Source: Phycisphaerales bacterium (GTDB taxonomy: Bacteria; Planctomycetota; Phycisphaerae; Phycisphaerales; UBA1924). Taken from it: DNA of 64,000 nucleotides. A program made the position numbers and the translations under genes. Below, in pieces: positions 36,000 to 44,411 of the stretch (position 1 is the stretch's first letter; every line of letters starts with the position of its first letter). Below the pieces are notes generated by a model that was not told where the DNA came from, did not search any database, and worked only from the letters and a program-made list of their open reading frames with translations. The stretch spans positions 1 through 64,000 of the forward strand of contig JADLFW010000013.1 of NCBI GenBank assembly GCA_020849615.1, read 5' to 3'.

Positions 36000-36209
36000 G
36001 TCTTCATCTCTCCGGCCCGCAACACCGCGGGCGAATGCCCGACCCGTTGGCGCGCCGCTCGTCTCCTCGAAGCGCGCCGACGGGCCGGGTGCATCGCGCG
36101 GCTGTACGCGGAACGCTGCATGCAGGGACTTCTCCCCGCCCGGCAAGCAATACGGCGTTGCCTATGATGCAACGCACCGAAAGTGGTGCGCACAGATGGG
36201 AGAACAAAC
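36000..36209. promoter_or_regulatory. Upstream region of the second lipoprotein gene with two small hairpins
   Basis: Contains GTTGC/GCAAC (36154-36170) and GCACC/GGTGC (about 36173-36188) stems placed in tandem. A TATGAT hexamer lies at about 36160-36165 inside the first loop and could be a -10 element; no matching -35 is seen. Function is a guess. Confidence 0.35.
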
Positions 36210-36749
36210 ATGATTCGCATGCTGACTGTCGTGGGCGCGATCGCCCTGGTTGCTTCCGCCGGATGCGAGAAGAAAGAGCCCGCGGCCCCCGCCCCGGCCA
36301 AGTCCACAACCGATTCAATCAAGGAGGCGGCCAAGACCAGCACCGACGCCGTCAAGGACACCGCCGCGAAGGCCACCGAGGCGGTCAAGGACACCGCCGC
36401 CAAGGCCACCGAGGCCGCCTCCGCCGCCTGGGCCAAGGTCCAGGACAGCGCCAAGGGTTACATCGACACCCTGACCCAGACCAACGGCGTCATGGAAGGC
36501 GTCAAGGATGCCCCCTCCGCCACCACCGCCCTTCCCAAGCTCAAGGACCTCCTCCCCAAGCTCACCGCCCAGGGCGGCGCCCTCTCGGCCCTCGGCACTG
36601 AAGACCGGGCCAAGCTCATGAGCGAGTACAAGGACAAGCTCACGCCCCTCGTCACCAAGTTCAAGGCCGAGATCGATCGCCTCACCAAGAACCCCGGCAT
36701 CGCCGCCATCCTCGGCGACACGCTCAAGAGCGTGAAGCTCTTCGAGTAA
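36210..36749 (+). CDS. Lipoprotein with LEA-like repeats, paralogue of the preceding gene
   Basis: A 179-residue lipoprotein: signal with ASAGC (Cys19), then two near-exact copies of AVKDTAAKATE at about residues 47-70, an 11-residue amphipathic repeat like those of LEA and apolipoprotein-type helices, then a helical C-terminal domain shared with the upstream paralogue. Lys/Ala content is high and the repeat would form an extended amphipathic helix at the envelope. The ATG at 36210 follows GGGAG by seven bases. It ends in a strong terminator. Confidence 0.78.
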   Translation: MIRMLTVVGAIALVASAGCEKKEPAAPAPAKSTTDSIKEAAKTSTDAVKDTAAKATEAVKDTAAKATEAASAAWAKVQDSAKGYIDTLTQTNGVMEGVKDAPSATTALPKLKDLLPKLTAQGGALSALGTEDRAKLMSEYKDKLTPLVTKFKAEIDRLTKNPGIAAILGDTLKSVKLFE

Positions 36750-36779
36750 GGACCTAACCCGGCGCTCCGCACGATCCGG

Positions 36780-36807
36780 GGCCCGTCCCTTCGAGGACGG
36801 GCCTTTT
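36780..36807 (+). terminator. Terminator after the LEA-like lipoprotein gene
   Basis: Perfect 9-bp stem (36780-36788 with 36795-36803, loop of 6) followed by TTTTC. Confidence 0.88.
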
Positions 36808-36826
36808 CATGCGCGGGCCGGGCCGG

Positions 36827-37444
36827 TCAGGGTGTCAGCGTCCTCAGGTAATACGCGATGAACGCGAACTCATCGGCCTGCACCGTCATCGGCACCCACG
36901 TCGTCGCGCTCTCCGAGTAGCTCCCGCTCCGGCGCCGCCGCCGATCACGCGTGAACGGGTCATCCCACCACCCCGTGCGGTACTCCGTCACCGCCTCCTG
37001 CACGATCTTGTCCGTCTTCCCCAGGTGCGTGCTCGACCACACCACCTGCGTCGCCCCGATCCGCCGCGCGAACTCGGCCAGTTCGCCATCGTCGGGCCTC
37101 ACCTCATCGGTCGTGCGGAAGAACGACCGCCCCAGCACCTGCACCGATGAGGCCTCCACCGACACCTGCAGCCCGCGCAGCAGCTTGGCCCGGGCCGCCG
37201 TCTTTCGGTCCTCCGGCCAGTCATCTGGATGGACATCGCTCGCCGCGACATCCGCCTCCAGCTCCGTCAGCGCCCGCTGCAGCGTCTCCCACGGCACCTG
37301 CCGGATCAGCACCGGCGCCTCCTTCTCCCGGGCCGGCGCCGCGATCCCCGCCGATTCGAACCCCGATTCCCACACCGACGGGCCGCACCCCGAAACCGCC
37401 GCCGCACACCCGAGCAACGCCACGATCAGCCAGCACCTCAGCAT
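36827..37444 (-). CDS. Putative lipoprotein
   Basis: A 205-residue protein starting MLRCWLIVALLG with lipobox AVSGC (Cys20). The body alternates helices and strands and ends with a segment of aromatic residues (FAFIAYYLRTLTP); a basic patch RRRRRSGSYSES lies at about residues 170-182. I do not recognise a domain. The ATG at 37444 is chosen because it opens directly on the signal peptide; the frame extends far upstream without signal or conservation. It is transcribed convergently with the lipoprotein pair and divergently from 37584-38387. Confidence 0.68.
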   Translation of the reverse strand: MLRCWLIVALLGCAAAVSGCGPSVWESGFESAGIAAPAREKEAPVLIRQVPWETLQRALTELEADVAASDVHPDDWPEDRKTAARAKLLRGLQVSVEASSVQVLGRSFFRTTDEVRPDDGELAEFARRIGATQVVWSSTHLGKTDKIVQEAVTEYRTGWWDDPFTRDRRRRRSGSYSESATTWVPMTVQADEFAFIAYYLRTLTP

Positions 37445-37583
37445 GCCTGAATGTAGGTGCCGCCCGCCCTGCCCGCACTTTCCGCTCCGCACCATGGAAC
37501 ACGGGCCCGCCGGGCCCCAACAATGACAAGCCGCCCGGCCGGCCGTATCCCTGCTCATCCCGCCCCCCTTCCGGAGCCCGCCC

Positions 37584-38387
37584 ATGCACACCCGCCTGTT
37601 GTCAACCATCCTCACCGCCGGGCTGGCCCTCGCCGGCAACGCGCTCGCCCAGCCCGCCGACCCTGCCCCCGCGGCCCCGAGGGCCGAGCAGCCCCCCGCA
37701 GACGGCCCCAACGTCTCAATACCCACCGCCCAGGAGATCGTGGCCCGGTACATCAAGGCGATCGGCGGCGAGGATGCCCTCCGCAAGCACACCTCCCGCA
37801 CCGACAAGGGCACGATGAACATGGGCGCGATCTCGGGCTCCATGACCGTCTACTCCGCCGCCCCCAACAAGAGAGTCGGGATATTCGCAACCGAGCAGAT
37901 GGGCACCATCAACCAGGGCTACAACGGCGAGAAGGGCTGGGAGATGGGCCCGCAGGGCAACCGACTCCTCGAGGGCGATGCCCTCGCCGACCGGGCCCGC
38001 ACCTCCGACTTCTACCAGCAGCTCAACCTCCTCACCAACCACGAGGTCCGCGTCGTCGGCGCTGAGTCCTTCGGCGGCAAGCCCGCGTACCGGCTGGGCC
38101 TCAAGCACAAGGACAACAAGGCCGGGCCCGAGCAGTTCATGATCTTCGATGCCGCATCGGGCCTGCTCGTCGGGCGCATCACCGAGCGCCAGACCGCCGC
38201 CGGGCCCGTCAAGCTCGAAACCACCATCGCCGACTACAAGGAGTTCGGCGGCATCCTTACGCCCACCAGGGTCACCACCCTGGCCATGGGCCAGGAGCAG
38301 GTGATGACCATCGAGTCCGTGGAGTTCGACAACGTCCCCGACAGCGCGTTCGATGTCCCCAGGGAACTCGCCGAGGGCGGCAAGTAG
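37584..38387 (+). CDS. Exported LolA-like fold protein of unknown function
   Basis: A 267-residue protein with a signal peptide (about residues 1-22, ending NALAQ), an Ala/Pro linker, and from about residue 50 the pattern AQEIVARYIKAIGGEDALRK followed by alternating beta strands. This start and strand pattern are typical of the outer-membrane lipoprotein-sorting (LolA/LolB-like) fold found in many exported planctomycete proteins. No lipobox is present, so it is periplasmic. Actual lipoprotein carriage is not implied. GGAG stands about seven bases before the ATG at 37584. Confidence 0.75.
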   Translation: MHTRLLSTILTAGLALAGNALAQPADPAPAAPRAEQPPADGPNVSIPTAQEIVARYIKAIGGEDALRKHTSRTDKGTMNMGAISGSMTVYSAAPNKRVGIFATEQMGTINQGYNGEKGWEMGPQGNRLLEGDALADRARTSDFYQQLNLLTNHEVRVVGAESFGGKPAYRLGLKHKDNKAGPEQFMIFDAASGLLVGRITERQTAAGPVKLETTIADYKEFGGILTPTRVTTLAMGQEQVMTIESVEFDNVPDSAFDVPRELAEGGK

Positions 38388-38396
38388 GCGTCCCCA

Positions 38397-39086
38397 TCAG
38401 GACTTCTCGGCCGCCTCCATCTGCTCGATGAACGTGTTGGCCTCCGCGATGGAAGCCTCCATCTCGCGGATCAGCCCGCCCACATCGCGCTCGATCTCCC
38501 CGGCCGTTCCCTGCAGCGCCGCGATGGCCCGCGCGTTGAGGTTGTGCTTCAGGTAGAGCACCTGGTCGTTGAAGGCCGCGAGCACGGGCTTCATCTTGCC
38601 CTCGGCCGCCCGCATGGCCCCGACGAGCCTGTCGTACCGGGCCCGGGTCTCGCGGAGCTGCCGCTCGCTGGCGCTGCGGAGCGCATCGCTGGAGTACTGC
38701 TTCAGCTCCGCGTTCCATTCCTTGAAGAGCGCCGCCGCAACCGCCTCCACGCGGTCGATGCGGTCGGTGACCGCCTCCGCCTTGGTTTCGCTCCTGGCGT
38801 AGGCCGATTTCAGCCTGTCGTACCGGGCCTCGAGGTCGCCCAGCGTCCCCTTCTCGTCGGTCACGGCCAGGAACTCGGCCAGCGCGGATTCGAACTGCTT
38901 TTTGGCCTCCACCTGCCCGTCGCGCGCCTCTTCCACGCGGTCCACCAGCTGCTCGCGCTTGGCGTAGCCGAACTGCTCCGCCATCGCGATCCGCGTCGAT
39001 GAGCAGCCGCCCACCGCCCACACGCCGTGAACGGCCAGCCCGGCGATCACCACCGCCGACCAGCGCCCGCATGAACCCCGTCTCAT
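38397..39086 (-). CDS. DUF2959 family lipoprotein
   Basis: A 229-residue lipoprotein (signal with AVGGC, Cys28) that is otherwise almost all helix. It matches the DUF2959 pattern: KREQLVDRVEEARDGQVEAK near residue 43, ALFKEWNAELKQYSS at about 120, and VLYLKHNLNARAIAALQGT at about 177-195. Function unknown; proteins of this family are usually single genes. GGAGG precedes the ATG by seven bases. Its stop is nine bases from the stop of the convergent exported protein gene. Confidence 0.9.
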   Translation of the reverse strand: MRRGSCGRWSAVVIAGLAVHGVWAVGGCSSTRIAMAEQFGYAKREQLVDRVEEARDGQVEAKKQFESALAEFLAVTDEKGTLGDLEARYDRLKSAYARSETKAEAVTDRIDRVEAVAAALFKEWNAELKQYSSDALRSASERQLRETRARYDRLVGAMRAAEGKMKPVLAAFNDQVLYLKHNLNARAIAALQGTAGEIERDVGGLIREMEASIAEANTFIEQMEAAEKS

Positions 39087-39155
39087 GTGATTCGCCTCCA
39101 GCGCGGGCCCCGGCCGCCCCGGCGATCGAGGGTAGGCCCGCGCGGGCCGCGCCGG

Positions 39156-40301
39156 TCAGTCCCCCCGTTTCACCACCGGTCGGCGCTCGCGGGGGTGGAA
39201 CTGGCGGTGCACCTCCTTCAGCCGCGAGCGGTCCACGTGGGTGTAGATCTGCGTGGTCGAGATGTCCGCGTGCCCCAGCAGCTCCTGCACGACGCGGAGA
39301 TCCGCCCCGCCCGCCAGCAGGTGCGTCGCGAAGCTGTGCCGCAGCGTGTGGGGGTGCGCCTTGTGCAGCCCGGCGGCCCGGGCGTGCCGGGTCACGATCT
39401 GCCACACCGCCACCCGCTCCAGCGGCCGGCCCGTGCGCGACAGGAAGATCTTGCCCTGGTCGTTCGCGGCCGCGTGGATGCCCCGGCGCCCCTCGGGCGA
39501 AGACAGCTTCGGGCGCACATCGTGCAGGTACGCCTCCAGGGCCCGCCGGGCCGGCACGCCGATCGGCACCACCCGGTGCTTGTTCCCCTTGCCGTGCACC
39601 CGCACGAACGCCAGGTCCTGCGCCAGGTCAATCAGCCCGACCGTCGCCACCTCGCTGGCCCGCAGCCCGCTGGCGTACATCAGCTCGAGCATCGCCACAT
39701 CGCGCAGACGCAGGTGCGATGGGTCGGCCTCGCCCTCCTCGCTCGCGCCCGCGCCTTTCTTCCGCTTCGGAGCCTTGGCGACGCGGCCCCTCGCTTCCAG
39801 GAGCGAACCGACCTGCCGCGGCGAGATCACCTCGGGCAGCTTTTTCCACCGCGTCGGCCGGTCCAGGTACTGCGCCGGGCTGTCGCTGATCATTCCTCGC
39901 GCCAGCATCCACCGGAACAGCACGCGGATCGTCGCCAGGTGCCGCGTCACGCTGGAAGCCGACATGCCGCGGTCGGAGCGCAGTCTCGCGATGTGATCCG
40001 CGACGGGCCGGGCCGCGAACGCGCGCGGCTCGGTCAGCCCCCGCCCGGCCATCTCGCGGAAGAGGTCGCGCGTGTCGCGGGAATACGCCTGCAGCGTGTT
40101 GCGCGACAGGCCGCACTCCAGGCGCAGGAAGGCGATGAACTCCGCGGCGATGGCGTTGAGCGGGCCCGGCAGGTCCGGGTCGGGGAAGATCGCGCGCGCG
40201 GGGCGGCCCTTGCGGCCGGGCGCACCGGCGGCGCGGCGGATGGAGGGTGAACGGCTCACCCCAAGGACATCGGCCCGCGCGGGCCCGTCGGCTTGAGTCA
40301 T
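39156..40301 (-). CDS. Tyrosine recombinase of the XerC/XerD type
   Basis: A 381-residue site-specific recombinase. The core-binding domain covers about residues 48-150 and the catalytic domain about 160-365. Catalytic residues visible: Arg in ASGLRASE, Lys in HGKGNKHRVVP, His/Arg in HTLRHSFATHLL, His in LLGHADISTTQ and the nucleophile Tyr in IYTHV. XerC/D resolves chromosome dimers at dif. An N-terminal extension of about 45 basic/Ala residues and an insert of about 25 residues (KAPKRKKGAGASEEGEAD) between strands are not typical. No inverted repeats or phage genes flank it, so a chromosomal role is more likely than an integrase. Confidence 0.9.
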   Translation of the reverse strand: MTQADGPARADVLGVSRSPSIRRAAGAPGRKGRPARAIFPDPDLPGPLNAIAAEFIAFLRLECGLSRNTLQAYSRDTRDLFREMAGRGLTEPRAFAARPVADHIARLRSDRGMSASSVTRHLATIRVLFRWMLARGMISDSPAQYLDRPTRWKKLPEVISPRQVGSLLEARGRVAKAPKRKKGAGASEEGEADPSHLRLRDVAMLELMYASGLRASEVATVGLIDLAQDLAFVRVHGKGNKHRVVPIGVPARRALEAYLHDVRPKLSSPEGRRGIHAAANDQGKIFLSRTGRPLERVAVWQIVTRHARAAGLHKAHPHTLRHSFATHLLAGGADLRVVQELLGHADISTTQIYTHVDRSRLKEVHRQFHPRERRPVVKRGD

Positions 40302-40337
40302 ACCCCCAGAAGTGGGGGTTCATGCGGACGAGAGGGA

Positions 40338-40369
40338 AGAAAAAAGCCCCGGTCCTTGCGGGCCGGGGC
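40338..40369 (-). terminator. Terminator of the first flagellin gene
   Basis: Ten-base-pair stem (40346-40355 with 40360-40369, one G-U, loop of 4), followed on the minus strand by TTTTTTC. It lies 39 bases after the flagellin stop and ends the flagellar run. Confidence 0.88.
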
Positions 40370-40407
40370 CTTGGGCTTCATGGAGGAACCGTCAGGTCAG
40401 CCCTGGC

Positions 40408-41916
40408 TTAGCCCAGGAGCTGCAGCACGGTCTGGGGCTGGGAGTTGGCCAGGCCCAGGATGTTGGTCGAGGCCGAGACCAGGATCTGAGACCTGGTCAG
40501 CTGGGCGGTCTCGGCCGCGAAGTCGGCGTCGCGGATGACCGACTCGGCCGCCGCCGTGTTCTCGACCGCGATGCCGAGGCTGCGGATCGTCGCGCCGATC
40601 GTGTTCTTCTGGAAGGCGCCCAGGCGTCCGCGGAGGGCGGAGACCTGGTTGATCGCCTCGGCCACGACCTTCTGGGCGTCGGTGCCGTTGGTGTCGACCA
40701 TGTTCAGGCTCTTGCCGGAGGCCAGGTCGGACAGGTAGCCCAGGTCGGCGTTGCCCAGCTTGCGGACGGCCACGTTGCCGATGCCCACCGACACCTTGCC
40801 GGCGATGTCGACCTTGCTGGCCAGCGCGAAGTCGGCGCCGCCGCCGGTGATCGTGAAGGCCCGGCTGCCCACCGCGCCGAGGGTCTGCGACGTGCTGGTG
40901 TCGAGGGAGACCTCGACGTCGAGCATGTCGGTGTTGATCCGGGCCGTGCGGCCGTCGCCGGTGGCGGTGACGCCGTTGATAGTGGCCACGATGTCCTGGC
41001 CGCGGTCGGTGATGACGTTGGTCGCGGCCGCGAAGGTCGAGGTCCGCGTGGTGGAGGCGGTGCCGAAGTCGGCGGCGCCCAGCTCGTAGATGCCGCGCTG
41101 GCCGCTGTCGAGGCCGCCCTCGTCAACGACCTTGACGGAGACGAACTCGCTCTCGCCGAACTTCTCGCTGGAGAGCTTCAGGCCCGTGCCCGAAGCGGTC
41201 GCCTGCACTCCGGTCACGTCGGTGAACGTGTTGATGGCGTCGGCGATGTCGCTCAGGGCGGTGCCCGAGCCGAAGGTCAGCTCGCGGCTGCCCAGGGCGC
41301 CGGCGATCTCGATGACGAACGAGGAACCCGTGCCCAGGTCGATCGCGGTGCCGCCGGCCGACAGGTACAGGCCGCCCTGCTGCGCGGAGGCCGTCACCAG
41401 CACATCCACGTCGAGGCTGCTGCCCGAGTACTTGGCGCCGTTGATCTTGAAGCCCGCGACGCCGGTGGCGACCGAGCTGGTCTTGAAGTCGAAGTTGCCG
41501 TTCAGGAGCTTGATGCCCTGAAAGTTCGAGCTCGAGGCGATGCGGTCGATCGTCTGCAGGATCGAGTCGATCTGCAGCTGGTTGGCCTTCTTCTCTTCCG
41601 CGGACAGGCCGGCGGACGAGGCCGTCGCCGTGATCAGGCCCTGCAGCTCGGTGAGCATGCTGCTCACCTCCTGCAGCCCGCCCTCGGCGATGTTCATCAC
41701 CTGGTCGGCGCGGTCGGCGTTGGAGATCGCCGCGTTGAGCGCCCGGCCCTCCGAACGCAGGTTCTGGGCCGCGATCAGGCCCGCGGGGTCATCCTTGCCA
41801 CGGTTGATCTTCACGCCCGTGCTCAGACGCTCCAGCGCGGTCGAGAGACCGATCTGGTTCGTCGAGAGCACGCGCTGCGCGATCAGCGACTGCACATTCG
41901 TGTTGATCCGACTCAT
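40408..41916 (-). CDS. Flagellin (copy nearest the terminator)
   Basis: A 502-residue flagellin. The conserved N-terminal D0/D1 part (residues 1-145: SRINTNVQSLIAQ, LSTGVKINRGKDDPAGL) and the C-terminal D1/D0 part (about 400-502: IRDADFAAETAQLTRSQIL, ending QPQTVLQLLG) flank a variable, Gly/Thr/Ser-rich centre of about 250 residues exposed on the filament. Start at 41916: GGAGG is ten bases upstream and the protein begins at the canonical MSRIN. The leader has a CANGGAGGAT element and a sigma-28-like promoter 186 bases upstream. It shares its layout but not its centre with the neighbouring flagellin. Confidence 0.96.
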   Translation of the reverse strand: MSRINTNVQSLIAQRVLSTNQIGLSTALERLSTGVKINRGKDDPAGLIAAQNLRSEGRALNAAISNADRADQVMNIAEGGLQEVSSMLTELQGLITATASSAGLSAEEKKANQLQIDSILQTIDRIASSSNFQGIKLLNGNFDFKTSSVATGVAGFKINGAKYSGSSLDVDVLVTASAQQGGLYLSAGGTAIDLGTGSSFVIEIAGALGSRELTFGSGTALSDIADAINTFTDVTGVQATASGTGLKLSSEKFGESEFVSVKVVDEGGLDSGQRGIYELGAADFGTASTTRTSTFAAATNVITDRGQDIVATINGVTATGDGRTARINTDMLDVEVSLDTSTSQTLGAVGSRAFTITGGGADFALASKVDIAGKVSVGIGNVAVRKLGNADLGYLSDLASGKSLNMVDTNGTDAQKVVAEAINQVSALRGRLGAFQKNTIGATIRSLGIAVENTAAAESVIRDADFAAETAQLTRSQILVSASTNILGLANSQPQTVLQLLG

Positions 41917-41924
41917 GTTGCGCG

Positions 41925-41934
41925 ATCCTCCATG
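41925..41934 (-). promoter_or_regulatory. CsrA-type site over the ribosome-binding site of flagellin 1
   Basis: Sense-strand CATGGAGGAT matches the CANGGANG core of CsrA targets and includes the Shine-Dalgarno GGAGG ten bases before the ATG. The second flagellin has CACGGAGGAT in the same place. Binding is inferred. Confidence 0.5.
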
Positions 41935-42101
41935 AACATCCGGCGGATCGGCTCGTTTGGCCCGACGCCCACGTCGGCCACCGACCACGCTTGCCGCAGC
42001 CTCCGGGCCGCCCCAATCCATCGGGACCGGCCGCCCGCGCCCCGGGATCCGTCCCGGGCGCGACCCCCCGCCGGAGGCTGCAGGCCCGGCGAGTGGACTG
42101 T

Positions 42102-42129
42102 GAATCGGCCGCCGTTCAGGCCGGGTTGA
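42102..42129 (-). promoter_or_regulatory. Sigma-28 (FliA)-like promoter of flagellin 1
   Basis: On the minus strand: TCAA, 16 bases, GCCGATTC. The flagellar sigma-28 consensus is TAAA, 15 bases, GCCGATAA, so the -10 matches 6 of 8 and the -35 core 3 of 4 with spacing one base long. It directs toward the 40408-41916 flagellin. Confidence 0.5.
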
Positions 42130-42215
42130 GGCCGACCGCCCGTGCACCGGGCCGCGCCCGCCTCCGGGAGTCCCCGGTCGCGCGATCTGTGACGACCCCC
42201 CCCCGGGACCGGCGA

Positions 42216-42245
42216 CAAAAAAACCCCCCGGCGCTCCCGGGGGGT
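42216..42245 (-). terminator. Terminator of the second flagellin gene
   Basis: Stem of about nine pairs (42223-42231 with 42237-42245) followed on the minus strand by a run of seven T. It lies 31 bases after the stop and separates the two flagellin units. Confidence 0.88.
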
Positions 42246-42276
42246 CGTTCGTGCTCCGGTTATCGGGCCGCCGCGC

Positions 42277-43833
42277 CTACCCCAGCAGCTGCAGCACCTG
42301 CTGCGAGGCCTGGTTGGCCAGCAGCAGGGCCGAGTTGCCCGCGCTCGCCAGGATCTGGGCCCGCGTCAGCTTGCTGGTCTCGAAGGCAAAGTCCGCATCG
42401 CGGATCTGCGAGTCGCTCGCCGACAGGTTCTCGAAGCTCGACTGCAGGGCCCGCGAGTTGGTCTCCAGCACGTTACGCTGGAAGGCGCCCAGCCGACCCC
42501 GCAGGATCGACACCTCGTCGATGGCCCGGTCCAGAATGTCGCTCGCCGCCGAGAAGTCCTTGCGCGAGAAGCTGGTGTCGATGCTGTTGATCTGCCCCTG
42601 CTTCAGCGAGCTGAGGAACTGCAGCGAGCCGTTCACCAGGGTCCCGCCCATCTGGCTGGCCGCCACGCTCTGGATGCCGATGTTGGCCTGCTGCAGGGCC
42701 GTCACGTCCTGCCCCAGCTGGAACAGCGCGCCGCCCCCCGTGATGTAGAACGTCGCGTTGCTGGCCGCGGGCCGGATCGCCAGGTCCTCGTGCAGCAGCA
42801 GCTCCATCCCCAGCGAGGTCGAGTTGATGCTCAGCCGCAGCCCGTGGCCCGACGCCAGGTTGCCGTTCACCAGGGCGCTCACATCCTGCCCCTCATCGCG
42901 CTTGCCCGTCACCAGCGTTCCCGCGCCGATCAGCGTCGACCACGGGAAGGGCGTCCCCGTCTCGACCGGGCCGTTGGAGGCGTACTTGTACAGCGTCCAG
43001 GCGTCCGACCCCGCGGCCGGGCCCTGCAGGCGCTCCACCGAGACGAACGCGTCCGAGCCGTACTCCTGCGACTTGAACACCAGCCCGGAGTTGGGGTCGC
43101 CGTTCACCAGCTCCGCCGTCACGCCCGTCAGGCTCGTGAGGTTGTTCACCGCCTCGACCAGCTTCTGCAGCGGCTGGCCCGAGGGGATCGTGATCACCTC
43201 GACGCCCCGCGTGCCGGTCACCTGCAGCGTCATCGCCGAGAGCGTAACCCCCGGCGGCGTCGTCCCGCCGTTGTAGTAGAGCGCCCCGACCTGCGCCGAG
43301 GCCACCACATCCACATCCACCTGCAGGCTCGGCTGGCCCACGAAGCTCGCCTTCTGGATCCTCGCCAGCGAGATCGCCGACGTCGAGAGCCCCGACGTCG
43401 TGTAGTCGAGGCTGCCGTTGAGCAGCTTCAGCCCGCCGAACGAGCTGGTGTTGGAGATCCGCGTGATCGAGTCGATCGCCGAGTCGATCTGCAGCTGGTT
43501 GGCCTGCCGCTCGTCCTGCGAGATCGCGCCCGAGTTCGCCGATTCGACGATCAGGCTCTTGATCGAGTTGAGCAGGTCGGCCACCTCGGTCAGCCCCGAC
43601 TCGGTCGTCGAGATCACCGACGCGGCCCGGTCCGAGTTCTTGATGCCCTGGCTGATCCCCTGGATGTCGGACCGGATCCGCTCCGAGGTGATCAGCCCCG
43701 CCGGGTCGTCGGCCCCGCGGTTGATGCGCAGCCCCGTCGAGAGCCGCTCCAGCCTCAGCTGCAGTTCCTTCTGCGTCTTGCCGAGGTTCGCCTGAGCGAT
43801 CAGGCTGGAGATGTTCGAGTTGATCCGGGTCAT
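42277..43833 (-). CDS. Flagellin (copy nearest csrA)
   Basis: A 518-residue flagellin with conserved N-terminal (TRINSNISSLIAQ, RLSTGLRINRGADDPAGLI) and C-terminal (IRDADFAFETSKLTRAQIL, ending SQQVLQLLG) domains around a variable centre of about 260 residues. The centre is unlike that of the first flagellin, so the filament probably contains two surface types or the two are used at different times. GGAGG stands six bases before the ATG at 43833, within CACGGAGGAT, a probable CsrA site. It starts 101 bases after csrA and has its own terminator. Confidence 0.96.
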   Translation of the reverse strand: MTRINSNISSLIAQANLGKTQKELQLRLERLSTGLRINRGADDPAGLITSERIRSDIQGISQGIKNSDRAASVISTTESGLTEVADLLNSIKSLIVESANSGAISQDERQANQLQIDSAIDSITRISNTSSFGGLKLLNGSLDYTTSGLSTSAISLARIQKASFVGQPSLQVDVDVVASAQVGALYYNGGTTPPGVTLSAMTLQVTGTRGVEVITIPSGQPLQKLVEAVNNLTSLTGVTAELVNGDPNSGLVFKSQEYGSDAFVSVERLQGPAAGSDAWTLYKYASNGPVETGTPFPWSTLIGAGTLVTGKRDEGQDVSALVNGNLASGHGLRLSINSTSLGMELLLHEDLAIRPAASNATFYITGGGALFQLGQDVTALQQANIGIQSVAASQMGGTLVNGSLQFLSSLKQGQINSIDTSFSRKDFSAASDILDRAIDEVSILRGRLGAFQRNVLETNSRALQSSFENLSASDSQIRDADFAFETSKLTRAQILASAGNSALLLANQASQQVLQLLG

Positions 43834-43837
43834 GGCA

Positions 43838-43847
43838 ATCCTCCGTG
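43838..43847 (-). promoter_or_regulatory. CsrA-type site over the ribosome-binding site of flagellin 2
   Basis: Sense-strand CACGGAGGAT, seven of the ten bases after CA shared with the site of the other flagellin, covering the Shine-Dalgarno sequence six bases before the ATG. Confidence 0.5.
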
Positions 43848-43934
43848 ATTGCGGTCCGGGCCTCCGTCGGCCCGCGCTTCTCCCGGCCCGCAGGCCGGCG
43901 TTTCAGGTCGTGTGGTCGTTGCGAACAGGGACGG

Positions 43935-44291
43935 TTACGAGCCGCGGGCCACCGCGCCCGCGATGCGCCGCGGCGGGGGCGGGGCCGACCCCGCCGGCGG
44001 GCCCGCGGCGCCCGCCGTCAGCCGCGCCCGGGTCGTCTTGGCCGGCCCGGGCCCGATCGTCGCCGCCAGCACGCCCAGGTCGCGCTGCCCCAGCTGGTCG
44101 CTGCGGGCGGCCTGCGCGGCCTGCTCGTTCTCCTTGCGGATGGCGTCGTACACCTCTTTGCGATGGACGGCGATCCGAGCCGGGGCGTTGATCCCGAGGC
44201 GCACCTTGTCGCCCCGGATGTCCACCACCGTGATCTCGATCTCGTCCCCGATCATGATCGTTTCGTCTCGTTGCCGGGAGAGCACCAGCAT
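43935..44291 (-). CDS. csrA: Carbon storage/translation regulator CsrA with C-terminal extension
   Basis: A 118-residue protein. Residues 1-55 are canonical CsrA (MLVLSRQRDETIMIGDEIEI, VHRKEVY), with RNA-contact residues L4, R6 and R44 all present. CsrA is normally about 60-75 residues; here an Ala/Gly/Pro-rich tail of about 50 residues follows (ending PRRIAGAVARGS). CsrA binds GGA sites over ribosome-binding sites and blocks translation; FliW, encoded just upstream, relieves this when flagellin is exported. AGAGG precedes the ATG at 44291 by nine bases. The next gene downstream is flagellin, its classic target. Confidence 0.95.
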   Translation of the reverse strand: MLVLSRQRDETIMIGDEIEITVVDIRGDKVRLGINAPARIAVHRKEVYDAIRKENEQAAQAARSDQLGQRDLGVLAATIGPGPAKTTRARLTAGAAGPPAGSAPPPPRRIAGAVARGS

Positions 44292-44411
44292 GAGTCGTTT
44301 CCTCTCGTCGGGCCCGCGGCGCGCAGCGCGCCCGCCCGGGCCGGCTTGGCCGTGTGAAGCGGAGGGGTTGATTCGCCCAGTCGTCCATGAGTCCTGCGGG
44401 GTTCGCCGGGC

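Larger units (their letters stand above)
41917..42276. other. 360-bp region between the two flagellin genes
   Basis: Holds, from right to left, the terminator of the 42277-43833 flagellin, a sigma-28-like promoter at 42102-42129 and a leader of about 180 bases for the 40408-41916 flagellin. The leader includes a GC palindrome (CGCGCCCCGGGATCC region with CCCGGGCGCG, about 42037-42062) and GCCTCC/GGAGGC arms, so it is probably structured. Confidence 0.55.

Noticed and set aside
39156..40301. The tyrosine recombinase considered as a phage or integron integrase
   Set aside because: No phage genes, attachment-site tRNA or cassette array nearby; core motifs are of XerC/D type.
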